Notes under the pieces: model-generated
Databases searched by the model: none
Seen by the model: only the letters and a program-made list of their open reading frames with translations
What the model was told of the DNA's origin: nothing
Assembly (NCBI RefSeq): GCF_001458355.1
Contig: NZ_CYSA01000016.1
Location: 1-64,000, forward strand
Length of the DNA stretch: 64,000 bases
Direction of reading: 5' to 3'
Source: Thalassovita gelatinovora
GTDB taxonomy: Bacteria; Pseudomonadota; Alphaproteobacteria; Rhodobacterales; Rhodobacteraceae
Position numbers and translations under genes: made by a program
Shown: one piece after another, positions 34,848-43,808 of the stretch
Layout of the letters: every line of letters begins with the position of its first letter
Numbering within the stretch: position 1 is the first letter of the stretch

Positions 34848-35957
34848 TTACAGCGGCCCGGTCTTGTACAACGTCACCTTCAACCCGCCATGAGCAATCG
34901 GTGGTCCGGGCGGATCGAACGGCAGGGCGGTGGCCTTGGCCAGCCCCGGTTCGCTGGTCACGATCCCGACACGCCAGCCGGAAAACCGCTGTTTCAGAAC
35001 CTGCCCCAGCGATCCGTAAAGCGCGAAAAGGTCTTTTTTGTTGCCAATCCGCGCCCCGTAGGGCGGGTTCACCATGATCAGCCCCGGCTGACCGTCGGGG
35101 CGCTCCAGATCGCTGATCGCGGCATGGGTGAACGTGATGCAATCGGCAACCCCGGCGCGGTCCGCATTGCTGCGCGCCATGTCGATCACCCCGGCATTGC
35201 GATCCGATCCGTAGAACTGCAAATCGATGGCTCGCGTCTTTGATGCGGCGCGCATTTTCTGCCATTGCGCGGCGTCGAACCCGGCCAGTTTTTCAAACGC
35301 AAACGACCGTGCCCGCCCCGGCAACAATCCCAGCGTGATCTCTGCCGCCTCAATCGGGAAGGTGCCCGAACCGCACATCGGATCAAGCACCGGCTCAGAC
35401 CCGACATAGCCGCAGGCCCGCAGCAGCAACGCGGCCATATTTTCGCGCATCGGCGCCTTGCCCACGGCGGCCTTCAGCCCACGCTTATGCAGGCTTTCGC
35501 CGGATGTATCGACGCTGAGAATCACCAGATTGTCGTCGATCCGGGCCTTGATCTGCACCTCGGCTTCGTCTGAAATGACCGCGCCCAGTTCTTCTTTCAG
35601 CGCTGTTTCCAGCCGCTGCTTGGCGGCCCCGGCATGGTAGATTTTCGATTTCTTGTTGGTCGACACCTCGACCCGCACCGACTGCCCCGGATGCAAGATA
35701 TCGCCCCAAGGGAATTTCCGCGCCCGCTTGTCCAGCTGCGCCAGATGAAAGGCGCGAAACGACCCAATCCGCGCCAACACCCGCGACGCCCCGCGCAATT
35801 CCAGATTGGCGCGCCAAACCTCGGGCCAGCCTCCGGTTAGGGTAACACCACCGGGCACCGCATTGACCCCGGAAAAGCCCTTTTCACGGGCTTCGTCGGC
35901 CAGATAGGGTTCCAACCCCGGCGGGGTGGCGAGGAAAATTTCAAATTCTGCATCCAT
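34848..35957 (-). CDS. THUMP-domain RNA methyltransferase (RlmL-type)
   Basis: The 369-residue protein has an N-terminal THUMP region (about 40-155; VWRANLELRGASRVLARIGSF) and a C-terminal Rossmann methyltransferase with the SAM loop LDPMCGSGTFPIEAAEI and the N6/N2 methylation motif NPPYGARIG. The family methylates guanosine in 23S rRNA; this is the short form without the fused RlmK domain of E. coli. It sits 58 bases upstream of mutL on the same strand. Confidence 0.9.
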   Translation of the reverse strand: MDAEFEIFLATPPGLEPYLADEAREKGFSGVNAVPGGVTLTGGWPEVWRANLELRGASRVLARIGSFRAFHLAQLDKRARKFPWGDILHPGQSVRVEVSTNKKSKIYHAGAAKQRLETALKEELGAVISDEAEVQIKARIDDNLVILSVDTSGESLHKRGLKAAVGKAPMRENMAALLLRACGYVGSEPVLDPMCGSGTFPIEAAEITLGLLPGRARSFAFEKLAGFDAAQWQKMRAASKTRAIDLQFYGSDRNAGVIDMARSNADRAGVADCITFTHAAISDLERPDGQPGLIMVNPPYGARIGNKKDLFALYGSLGQVLKQRFSGWRVGIVTSEPGLAKATALPFDPPGPPIAHGGLKVTLYKTGPL

Positions 35958-36071
35958 TGCGCCTGATTAGCGGGGTTTGGATCGGGGCGCGATAGGAATT
36001 TATCACAGCACAAAGAAACACAGGCTCACGGCGTCCCTGCGGTCGCGGTCTGTGCAACGATCAAACCGCTG

Positions 36072-37295
36072 TCAGCCGTCCATCGCGGCCTTGTACCAAG
36101 CCACGATCTTGGCCCGTTCTTCGGGTTCGATATAGGACAGGTTCGCCAACGGCATCGCATGGCTCAGACCGGCCTGAATATAGATCCCGCGCGCTTGCGA
36201 TGCGATCTGATGCGGGGTTTCCAACCGCACCCCTTTGGGGGCCCAATGCAACCCTTCCCAACCCGGTTCGGCGGCATGGCACATGGAACAGCGGCCCATG
36301 ACGATATCCGCAACTTCGTCAAACCCTTCGGCTTGGGCAAAGCGCAAGGCGGCGCCATGCGCTTCTTCTTGTGCCTCGGTCCTGAACATCGGTGCGGTGG
36401 ACAGCCACATGATCAGCACGAACAGCAGCGCAGTGGCCAACCAGGTCCAGGTCGGATTGCCTTTGCGCGCATGCAGCGAATTGAAATAATGCCGGATCGT
36501 CACCCCCATCAGGAACACAAGACTGGCGATGATCCAGTTATATTCGGTGGCAAAAGCCAACGGATAGTGGTTCGACAGCATCAGGAAAATGACCGGCAAG
36601 GTCAGGTAATTGTTATGGGTCGACCGCTGCTTGGCGATCTTGCCGTATTGCGCATCCGGCTTGCGTCCGGCGATCAGGTCGGCCACCACGATTTTCTGAT
36701 TGGGAATGATGATGAAAAACACGTTCGCGCTCATGATCGTGGCGGTAAACGCCCCCAGATGCAGCATCGCAGCGCGGCCCGAAAACACCGACGTATAGAA
36801 ATAAGCCATGCCCACCAACACCACAAACAGCGCCACCATCAGCGCGGTCTGATTGGCATTCACGAACTGCTTGCACAGCGCGTTATAGACGATCCAGCCA
36901 AACCCCAGCGACGCCATTGAAATCAAGATCGCCTGCCAATTGGCCAATTCCATCACCGCCGGATCGACCAGATAGAACTCGGCCCCCATGTAGTAAACCA
37001 CCGCCAGCAAAGCGAAGCCCGACAACCATGTCGAATAGCTTTCCCATTTGAACCAAACCAACCCGTCGGGCATGTTGTCTGGTGCCACCAGATATTTCTG
37101 AATGTGGTAAAACCCGCCGCCATGGACCTGCCATTCTTCCCCATCGGCCCCGGTGGCAAGGTTGCGGTCGCGGTGCAATCCCAGATCCAACGCAATGAAA
37201 TAGAACGACGACCCGATCCAGGCGATCCCAGTGATCACGTGCAGCCATCGCACCGCGAATTCCATCCATTCGCCCATGGCGGCAAAATCATACAT
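36072..37295 (-). CDS. puuD: PuuD, membrane urate hydroxylase with cytochrome c domain
   Basis: The 407-residue protein has an N-terminal membrane domain with about eight helices (WLHVITGIAWIGSSFYFIAL; SANVFFIIIPNQKIV) and a C-terminal cytochrome c domain with haem motif CSMCH and distal Met in SHAMPLANLSY. PuuD oxidises urate to 5-hydroxyisourate with electrons to the respiratory chain. The ATG at 37295 follows a CAGGAG site. It is divergent from a LysR regulator. Other purine genes (hiuH, allantoinase) are not in the window; urea from this path could feed the urease genes downstream. Confidence 0.93.
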   Translation of the reverse strand: MYDFAAMGEWMEFAVRWLHVITGIAWIGSSFYFIALDLGLHRDRNLATGADGEEWQVHGGGFYHIQKYLVAPDNMPDGLVWFKWESYSTWLSGFALLAVVYYMGAEFYLVDPAVMELANWQAILISMASLGFGWIVYNALCKQFVNANQTALMVALFVVLVGMAYFYTSVFSGRAAMLHLGAFTATIMSANVFFIIIPNQKIVVADLIAGRKPDAQYGKIAKQRSTHNNYLTLPVIFLMLSNHYPLAFATEYNWIIASLVFLMGVTIRHYFNSLHARKGNPTWTWLATALLFVLIMWLSTAPMFRTEAQEEAHGAALRFAQAEGFDEVADIVMGRCSMCHAAEPGWEGLHWAPKGVRLETPHQIASQARGIYIQAGLSHAMPLANLSYIEPEERAKIVAWYKAAMDG

Positions 37296-37395
37296 CGAAA
37301 ACTCCTGCTGATCGGTTTTGCAATCAGGGTATCCCCCGCCGCACTTGTTTGTTAATTCTTCAAATCGGAAGAACAGTTTCAAGAACTCACTGAAA

Positions 37396-38328
37396 ATGGC
37401 CTATGTAAATAATATCCGGATGTTCCTGCGTGTCTATGAATTGGGCAGCATGAGCGCCGCTGCACGTGATCAGCGCACATCGCCGGCGGTCGCATCGTCA
37501 CGGATTGCCGATCTGGAACGGCATCTGGGTGTGCGATTGTTCAACCGCACCACCCGCGCCCTGCACGCAACCGAACATGGCAAACTGTTCTATGACGGGG
37601 CCAGCAAAGTCCTCGACGCGATCGAAGACGCCGAATCCAAGGTGATGGTCGCCACCCAATCGCCGCGCGGTACGCTGTTCGTCGCCGCTCCTCTTGGCGT
37701 CGGGCGGCGCTTCATCGCCCCGATGGTGCCGGAATTCAAAGCGCTTTACCCCGATATCGATGTCCGGCTGCGGTTGTCGGACCGGATCATCGACGTGACC
37801 GGAGAAGGGCTTGATCTGTGTTTCCATCTTGGCCCCCTGCAAGACAGCGAATTGAAAATTCGCGTCGTGGCCGATTGCCCGCGCATCCTTTGCGCCGCAC
37901 CCGATTACATTGCCCAGCGCGGGATGCCGGATACCGGCGACGACCTGCTGGCGCAAAATCACGATTGCCTGAACCTGCGCTTTCCTGGTGCCCGCGAATT
38001 CCAATGGACGTTGGAAACCGAAAAAGGTCCGCGCAAATTCGAAATCACCGGCCCGTTCGAATCCGATGACGGCGATGTGCTGACCGGTTGGGCGCTGAAC
38101 GGATCGGGGATCGTCCTGAAACCGATTTTCGAAGTTGCCGATCACCTTGCGTCCGGCGCTCTGGTTCCGGTGGCTCAGCGCACCCCGCCACTACCAACAC
38201 AGCTTGTCTGCCTGTCGCCCAGCCGGCGGTTGCGCGACCCGAAGGTCCAGTTGTTCGCAGAATTCATGGTTCGTAACTGCCGGGAAAAACTGGCGCAACT
38301 CCACGCGAGCTATGGCCCCCCGCGCTGA
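37396..38328 (+). CDS. LysR-family transcription regulator
   Basis: The 310-residue regulator has the N-terminal LysR helix-turn-helix (MFLRVYELGSMSAAARDQRT then SPAVASSRIADLERHLGVRL) and a periplasmic-binding-like effector domain (GTLFVAAPLGVGRRFIAPMV). The CrgA/DmlR subtype is suggested by FNRTTRALHATEHG. It is divergent from puuD with 100 bases between starts, the normal arrangement for a LysR protein and its target, so it likely controls urate oxidation. The effector is unknown. Confidence 0.93.
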   Translation: MAYVNNIRMFLRVYELGSMSAAARDQRTSPAVASSRIADLERHLGVRLFNRTTRALHATEHGKLFYDGASKVLDAIEDAESKVMVATQSPRGTLFVAAPLGVGRRFIAPMVPEFKALYPDIDVRLRLSDRIIDVTGEGLDLCFHLGPLQDSELKIRVVADCPRILCAAPDYIAQRGMPDTGDDLLAQNHDCLNLRFPGAREFQWTLETEKGPRKFEITGPFESDDGDVLTGWALNGSGIVLKPIFEVADHLASGALVPVAQRTPPLPTQLVCLSPSRRLRDPKVQLFAEFMVRNCREKLAQLHASYGPPR

Positions 38329-38641
38329 TACCGTATTCGACTGCGCACATATTATGTTTCGACTCACCTCGAACACGCCCTGGTTGACGTTCGCGCATTG
38401 AAATCGCCGCAAACGCAAACGCTTGGCCTGCATACATACTTTGGTATAGCCGTTTCCGCCAAAACAAGTCTCTTTGGTATGTACGGCTATGGAATTACCC
38501 CTGTTACAGCATATCCTAAAACAGCGATTTAGCTCTGTTTAAAAGTTGCAAAAGCGGGGTTTCGAACCGCATGTTCATTGAAAAATTACCGGTCAGAAAC
38601 TCGGCGTGCGCCGCTTGGGCGACCCTAGGAGGACCACAGAA
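38329..38641. other. intergenic region upstream of the hybrid kinase
   Basis: No long coding frame. It holds a pair of related elements, ACATACTTTGGTATAGCCG (about 38433) and CTTTGGTATGTACGGCTAT (about 38471), which combine a direct repeat (CTTTGGTAT) with inverted ends (ATAGCCG/CGGCTAT). It is locally A/T-richer than its surroundings and probably contains the promoter and an operator for the kinase. Confidence 0.4.
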
Positions 38642-38752
38642 TTGAAGACCCGCAATATTTGCACTGGTTTCCTGCGGTCGTATCGGTCGGTTACGGGCCG
38701 CCTGTCGCCCTGCGCAATCGTGACCAAACCGCTTTTGCTATCAGAGGGGTGA
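38642..38752 (+). CDS. possible small leader ORF before the hybrid kinase
   Basis: A TTG codon placed 8 bases after a perfect AGGAGGA opens a 36-codon frame (begins MKTRNICTGFLRSYRS) whose stop lies 3 bases before the GTG of the kinase. The site is the best ribosome-binding sequence in this region. Basic, with no clear domain. It may couple translation into the kinase gene or be chance; conservation is the test. Confidence 0.35.
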   Translation: MKTRNICTGFLRSYRSVTGRLSPCAIVTKPLLLSEG

Positions 38753-38755
38753 TCG

Positions 38756-41725
38756 GTGGAACGGAACATCAAATCCCTTATCGTGATGGTCTATCTGCTG
38801 GCGGCTGGCACGTTGATCACGGGCTACCTGATCATTGATGGAATTCTCGACAAGAATTACCGCAACACGCTTTCTGAACGATTGCTGGATGGTTTGCACA
38901 GCACCGAATTCGCGTTGGATTTCTGGGTCGAAGCGCACAAACGCGAAGCCGTGGCAATGGCGAAACTGGATATTGTCCAATCTGCAGCGCATGACCTTTT
39001 GGAAATCCGCAATGATCGCGCTGCGCTGATCGATCATCCGGATCAGCAACGGTTACGTGATTTTTTCGGGCACTACCTGTCCAACGATCATATCGAAGGC
39101 TATTTCCTGATCGCACCGGACGGAACCAGCCTCGCATCGTCCAGGGTCTCCAATACCGGCACATCAAATCTGTTGTTAAAGCAATCGGATCTGTACTTTT
39201 CCGCGCTTGCGGGACAGACGGTCATGACCCGATTGCAGGAATCGGAAGTACCTCTTTCGGATGAAACAACGCCCCGGGGAAACGCCACGCTTTTCGCGCT
39301 GGCTCCGATCAGGCAACAAGACGGTCAGGTAATCGCCTTGTTTGCCTTGCGTCTGTCACCCAGAGCCGAATTGTTCCCTCTGATCGACGGGAAACTGCCC
39401 GGCGCGCAATTGCGGTCATACGCCTTCGATTCCGACGGCAATCTGCTGAGCATGGTCGCCGAAACCGAAAATCCGAATGACCACAACATTTGGAACCAAG
39501 GCGACGCGCGCCCGCTGACCGCCCCCAACGCGACCGATCCAACCGATTTCATCATGCCTGTCCGCGAAGCGTTGCGTGGTGTCGATGGTCTTTCGACAGA
39601 AGGCTATGAAAACTATGCCGGCGTTGAAAACGTCGGGGCCTGGTCCTTCAACGATGCTTTGGGGATGGGCATCGTGACCGAAATCGACAAAAAAAACGCC
39701 TACCAGATGGTCGCGTTTTTCAAAAAACTGACCTTTATCGCCTTCGCCTTGGGGTTGCTGGTGTCGACGCTGGTATTCTTGGCAATGTTGCTCACCACGC
39801 GGCACGCGGACAAACAACGCCGCATGGTGGAATCCGTTTTGTCGGCCACCAAGGACGTCAATCTACTGCTGAATGCCCAAGGCATCATCACCGAGGTTAA
39901 TCCCGCCTTCCGCAATGTCTTCGGACTGGCCCGCGAAGCGGCCATCGGTGAACCCATCACTACATTTGCCGCCCTTTACTCCGATCAGGATTGCGACCTG
40001 TCCCCGCAGGGGTTGAAAACGTTGGGATACGGCGAAACCGACAGGATCCTGCGCGCACGCGGAATTGGCCGGGGCGATAACAATATTCCCATCGGCCTTC
40101 GCGTCGAACGGCTGACCAGCGTAAATCAGGGCGATACCTATCTGGTCGTGATCCACGACTACCGCGACATCGCCAAACGCGAAGCCACGCTGCGCGAAGC
40201 ACTGAACAAAGCGGAAGCCGCCAACCGCACCAAGGCGTCTTTCCTGTCGACCATCAGCCATGAATTGCGTTCGCCGCTGATCAGTGTGATTTCGGCCATC
40301 GAACTGATCGTCGGCCGGGCGACAAATGCCGAGGATCGCAATTTGCTCGACGCCTCACAGCGCTCGGCGCAGCTTCTTCTCGGCACGATTGATGACATTC
40401 TCGATTTTTCCCGAATGGAATCGGGCAATCTCGATCTGAGCAATCAGGATGTCGTGCTGGAAAACGTTCTGGAAAATGTCACCGACACGTTGCGGTGGCA
40501 GGCTTGGAATAACGATGTCAGGCTGATCCCCTATTGCACCCCCGACCTGCCGGTTGTGCAGGCGGACGGGCTGCGGCTGCGGCAAATCCTTGTAAACCTG
40601 ATCGGCAACGCGATCAAATTCAGCGCTCAGATGCCGCGCAATGGCGAAGTGAAAGTGTCAATCCTGCCCGGCATTCGCCACGGTGACACCCAGCAAGTGA
40701 TTTTGCAGGTCCGCGATAACGGCATTGGCATGACGCAGGAAACGATCGACCAGATTTTTCAGCCGTTTACGCAGGCGGACGGATCGATCCGCCGCCATTA
40801 TGGCGGCACCGGGCTGGGATTGGCGTTGACCGACCGGCTGGTTCAACTGATGGACGGAACCATCAGCGTCAGCAGCAACGCCGGGTCCGGATCAACCTTC
40901 GAGGTCAAGATCCCGCTGCGATTTGCCCCGCCCGAACCTGCGGCCCTGCCAATGGATGCTCCGAAACCGCTGGCCGGCAATGCCATTTTGTTCAAGGGTC
41001 GGAATTCGGACATTCGCGACATCGTGCGCAGCTATGTCGAAAGCGCCGGCGCCCTTCTTTTGGAAAACGGTCTGCCACAGGACACCAATCGCGATATCAA
41101 GCCTGACTATGTCATCGTCTACGCTGAAACCGTGGCTGAACTGAAAGAGCTGTCACAAAATGTCGGCGATGTTGCACTGTTGGAAATCGTCAACACGGTG
41201 GAAGACAACGATCAGATCAGCAGCGATAGCCGCATGGCCGTGACGGCGCTGCTTCCCTCGTTGCTGGTCCGCAAACTGACCGATCTGAAATCTAAACCGG
41301 TTCGGAAACCGGCAACGGTCGTGATCCCGCAAAGCAAGGTCTTGCTGATCGAAGACGACAAGATGACCCGCGACATCACCATGCGGATGTTGCAGGAACT
41401 GGGGATCGCCGCCGATGCCGTCGCCAATGGCAAGGAAGGTCTGGAATTGTGGCGCAGCGGAAAATATGCGCTGCTTCTGTCGGATTGCCACATGCCGATC
41501 ATGGACGGGTTCCAGATGGCCGCCTGTATCCGCGACGAGGAAATGAAGCGCAGACTGCCCAAAACCCCCATTGTCGCGGTTTCCGCCGATCTGACGATGG
41601 AAATCGAACAGTTGTGTCAGACCTGTGAAATCAACGAATACATCCCGAAACCGCTGACCCCGGCCAAACTCAAGGCCCTGATGGCCTCTTACGCCTCAAA
41701 CGGCAAAGCCCATCACGATGCCTGA
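38756..41725 (+). CDS. membrane-bound hybrid sensor histidine kinase
   Basis: The 989-residue kinase has a first membrane helix (about 5-27), a roughly 280-residue periplasmic Cache-like sensor domain, a second helix (about 322-345; KKLTFIAFALGLLVSTLVFL), a PAS domain (about 365-480), HisKA with His502 in FLSTISHELRSPL, and an ATPase domain (NLIGNAIKF, DNGIGM, GTGLGLALT). A stretch about 735-855 looks like a degenerate receiver, followed by a true receiver with Asp910 (LLLSDCHMPIMDG). No Hpt domain is fused, so an external Hpt protein is expected. GTG start. Its stop overlaps the convergent ABC gene by 13 bases. Confidence 0.92.
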   Translation: MERNIKSLIVMVYLLAAGTLITGYLIIDGILDKNYRNTLSERLLDGLHSTEFALDFWVEAHKREAVAMAKLDIVQSAAHDLLEIRNDRAALIDHPDQQRLRDFFGHYLSNDHIEGYFLIAPDGTSLASSRVSNTGTSNLLLKQSDLYFSALAGQTVMTRLQESEVPLSDETTPRGNATLFALAPIRQQDGQVIALFALRLSPRAELFPLIDGKLPGAQLRSYAFDSDGNLLSMVAETENPNDHNIWNQGDARPLTAPNATDPTDFIMPVREALRGVDGLSTEGYENYAGVENVGAWSFNDALGMGIVTEIDKKNAYQMVAFFKKLTFIAFALGLLVSTLVFLAMLLTTRHADKQRRMVESVLSATKDVNLLLNAQGIITEVNPAFRNVFGLAREAAIGEPITTFAALYSDQDCDLSPQGLKTLGYGETDRILRARGIGRGDNNIPIGLRVERLTSVNQGDTYLVVIHDYRDIAKREATLREALNKAEAANRTKASFLSTISHELRSPLISVISAIELIVGRATNAEDRNLLDASQRSAQLLLGTIDDILDFSRMESGNLDLSNQDVVLENVLENVTDTLRWQAWNNDVRLIPYCTPDLPVVQADGLRLRQILVNLIGNAIKFSAQMPRNGEVKVSILPGIRHGDTQQVILQVRDNGIGMTQETIDQIFQPFTQADGSIRRHYGGTGLGLALTDRLVQLMDGTISVSSNAGSGSTFEVKIPLRFAPPEPAALPMDAPKPLAGNAILFKGRNSDIRDIVRSYVESAGALLLENGLPQDTNRDIKPDYVIVYAETVAELKELSQNVGDVALLEIVNTVEDNDQISSDSRMAVTALLPSLLVRKLTDLKSKPVRKPATVVIPQSKVLLIEDDKMTRDITMRMLQELGIAADAVANGKEGLELWRSGKYALLLSDCHMPIMDGFQMAACIRDEEMKRRLPKTPIVAVSADLTMEIEQLCQTCEINEYIPKPLTPAKLKALMASYASNGKAHHDA

Positions 41726-42516
41726 GACGCTGCGGTTTTGCGCCGGATTTCGGCATCGGCGGGGCTTGGTGACGCGGCCCTGCACGGCTTGAAATCGGCT
41801 GGTTCCGGCTTGTCGCCAGTGGCCTGAATCCGACCCTTATGCAACAGCACGAACTGGTCGCAAACCTGCGCGGCCTGTTCGGCATGACCGGTGCAAAAGA
41901 TCACGCTCATGCCGGTTTTCCGGGCTGCGTCGATCTGCTTTAGCAGGCGATCGGCCTCGGGTTCCGGCACTGCTGACGTCACATTTTCCAGCACCAGAAG
42001 ACTGGATTTGAAATAAACGGCCCGGGCAATGGCCAGCGCCCGCTGCTGCGCCCAAGACAGCGCCGAAACGGGTTGATCCACATCCCCACCGTCGATCCCC
42101 GCCGCCGCAAGAATGGTGCGTGACTGTTCGCGGGCCTGACGCTTCTTCAAAACCAGAACCGGACCGATCCTACGCCCGATCCTGTCCTCGTGAAGAAGAA
42201 ACAGGCTGCGCCAGACCGGCAGCCCGGGATACAGGGCGTGTGCCTGCCAAACAGTGGAAATCCCCAAGGAAATCGCCGCCAGAGGAGGCCCCAGCGCGAC
42301 CGGCTTGCCGTACCACACGATTTTGCCGCCATCAGGGTGCCGCAACCCGGCAAGGACCCGCACCAAAGCCGCCTTGCCCGCCCCGTTTTCCCCCAGCACC
42401 GCCAGAATTTCCCCCGGGTGAAGATCGAAACTGATCTTCTCCAATCCGGTTTGCGGCCCCGCAGCGACGGAAAGGTCTTGCAGCGACAAACGAGGCGCGG
42501 TGAACACATCCGACAT
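41713..42516 (-). CDS. sugar-type ABC ATPase with degenerate catalytic motifs
   Basis: The 267-residue protein has the length and order of a single-domain sugar importer ATPase (FrcA/XylG-like). Key motifs are altered: Walker A GENGAGKAAL has Ala where Ser/Thr should bind Mg; the signature is LSWAQQRALAIARA instead of LSGGQ; Walker B reads LLVLENVTSAV, so the Asp-Glu pair became Glu-Asn. The switch His is kept (CTGHAEQAAQ). ATP hydrolysis is doubtful. It is 4 bases downstream of a matching permease gene. Confidence 0.85.
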   Translation of the reverse strand: MSDVFTAPRLSLQDLSVAAGPQTGLEKISFDLHPGEILAVLGENGAGKAALVRVLAGLRHPDGGKIVWYGKPVALGPPLAAISLGISTVWQAHALYPGLPVWRSLFLLHEDRIGRRIGPVLVLKKRQAREQSRTILAAAGIDGGDVDQPVSALSWAQQRALAIARAVYFKSSLLVLENVTSAVPEPEADRLLKQIDAARKTGMSVIFCTGHAEQAAQVCDQFVLLHKGRIQATGDKPEPADFKPCRAASPSPADAEIRRKTAASQAS

Positions 42517-42520
42517 CCGC

Positions 42521-43570
42521 TCAGGCCTCCTGCGATCGCATCAGAAAACGCAACATGATCACCGCCAGTGCCACCATCACCCCGGCGCGGTACCAAACCG
42601 GATCCCCCCCCGCCGTCAGCAGCGCTTGCTGGCTCATCTTCAAGATCAGCACGCCGCATATTATGCCCGAAACAGTGCCGCGCCCGCCACGCAGCGGCAC
42701 GCCGCCGACAAGCGCCGCCAACAAAGCTTCGAAAACCAGGATATCGCCCATCTTGGGGACCATGTGGCCGGTTTGCACGCTGCTCATCACGCCGGCCAGC
42801 GCGGCCAGCGCCGATGCAATGGCAAAGCTTTGCAGCCGTACCGAAGTTACTGGCACCCCCATTTCACGCGCCGCTTGCGGATCGGCGCCGGTGGCATAGA
42901 TCCAATTCCCCAACCGGGTCCACCCCAACCCCAGCGCAGCCAGCAGGACCAGCAAAACCATCCAGATCACACTGACCGGAATGCCCCCCAACACCCAGAA
43001 ATCGAACAAACCAAAAGACCGGGAATACCCGCTCAGTTGCATTTGATGGTACTGACCCAACCCAACAACAGCGGCATGACAGGCCAGCATCGTAACGAAG
43101 GTCACAAGTAACGAATGCAGCTTCAACCGGGCAACCAGATATCCGTTCAGCGCGCCAATGATTCCGGCCCCGGTCAAAACCGCCGCGATGGTAAAACCGG
43201 GGATCAGGCCGATATTGATGCCGACGATTGTCATCCCCCCGGCCAAGGTGAACACCGCACCAACGGACAGATCGAATTCCCGCTGGATCAGCAACAGCCC
43301 GACACCCGTCGCAACAACCCCAAGCCGCGCCGAAACAAGTAAAACATTCGAAAGCACATCAGCCGAAAAGAACCCCTCGATCAGGATCGAAAACACCGCA
43401 AAACACACCACTGCGCCCCAGAAGCCAGGCCACGCCATCGAAAACGGACCGGGTTTGAAACTGGAATATCCTGTGGTGTGCAAAACAGTCGGTTTGGGTG
43501 TTGCGTTAGAAACCGCAGGTGCGGTTTCCGATCCCATTGTCGTAGGCATCTTGGTGCGCGGCTCTGACAT
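42521..43570 (-). CDS. sugar-type ABC permease (RbsC/FrcC-like)
   Basis: The 349-residue membrane protein of the ribose/fructose permease family has motifs LLLIQREFDLSVGAVFTLAG, INIGLIPGFTIAAVLTGAG, RLKLHSLLVTFVTMLA, and SVQTGHMVPKMGD with GGVPLRGGRG. The N-terminal 47 residues are proline/threonine-rich and cytosolic. An AGGCTGGAGG site precedes the chosen ATG. No periplasmic binding protein is encoded beside it, unusual for this family. Confidence 0.88.
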   Translation of the reverse strand: MSEPRTKMPTTMGSETAPAVSNATPKPTVLHTTGYSSFKPGPFSMAWPGFWGAVVCFAVFSILIEGFFSADVLSNVLLVSARLGVVATGVGLLLIQREFDLSVGAVFTLAGGMTIVGINIGLIPGFTIAAVLTGAGIIGALNGYLVARLKLHSLLVTFVTMLACHAAVVGLGQYHQMQLSGYSRSFGLFDFWVLGGIPVSVIWMVLLVLLAALGLGWTRLGNWIYATGADPQAAREMGVPVTSVRLQSFAIASALAALAGVMSSVQTGHMVPKMGDILVFEALLAALVGGVPLRGGRGTVSGIICGVLILKMSQQALLTAGGDPVWYRAGVMVALAVIMLRFLMRSQEA

Positions 43571-43615
43571 GCTGCCTCCAGCCTGCGGCCCTACAATCAA
43601 CCCAGCCGCGAATCC

Positions 43616-43630
43616 TTAAAGTCTCTTTAA
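43616..43630. promoter_or_regulatory. possible CtrA box
   Basis: TTAA-AGTCTCT-TTAA fits the TTAA-N7-TTAA half-site pair of the alphaproteobacterial regulator CtrA. It lies 46 bases upstream of the permease start. A single match of this low-complexity motif is weak evidence. Confidence 0.3.
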
Positions 43631-43754
43631 ACATAAGCGAAATGCGTTATCCCTCAAATAAAAAACGATTTTTTGCATTTTCTATCGGAGTCAATCGGAT
43701 TTTTTTACAATCTCACCGAGACTGACCACACAATATTTTGTGGTGACAAACGAA

Positions 43755-43786
43755 AACCGCCCAAGACCATGCGGCGCTTGGGCGGT
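43755..43786 (-). terminator. terminator of the chemotaxis operon
   Basis: Read leftward, ACCGCCCAAG pairs with CTTGGGCGGT around GCGCCGCATGGT-like loop bases, then TTTTCGTTTG. It is 22 bases after the last gene of the operon. Confidence 0.8.
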
Positions 43787-43808
43787 CGACCGCAAAATGG
43801 TGGAGGGA

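Noticed and set aside
43601-43754. Gene in the gap between the sugar permease and the che operon terminator
   Set aside because: Only short A/T-rich DNA with no start, ribosome site or sustained frame.
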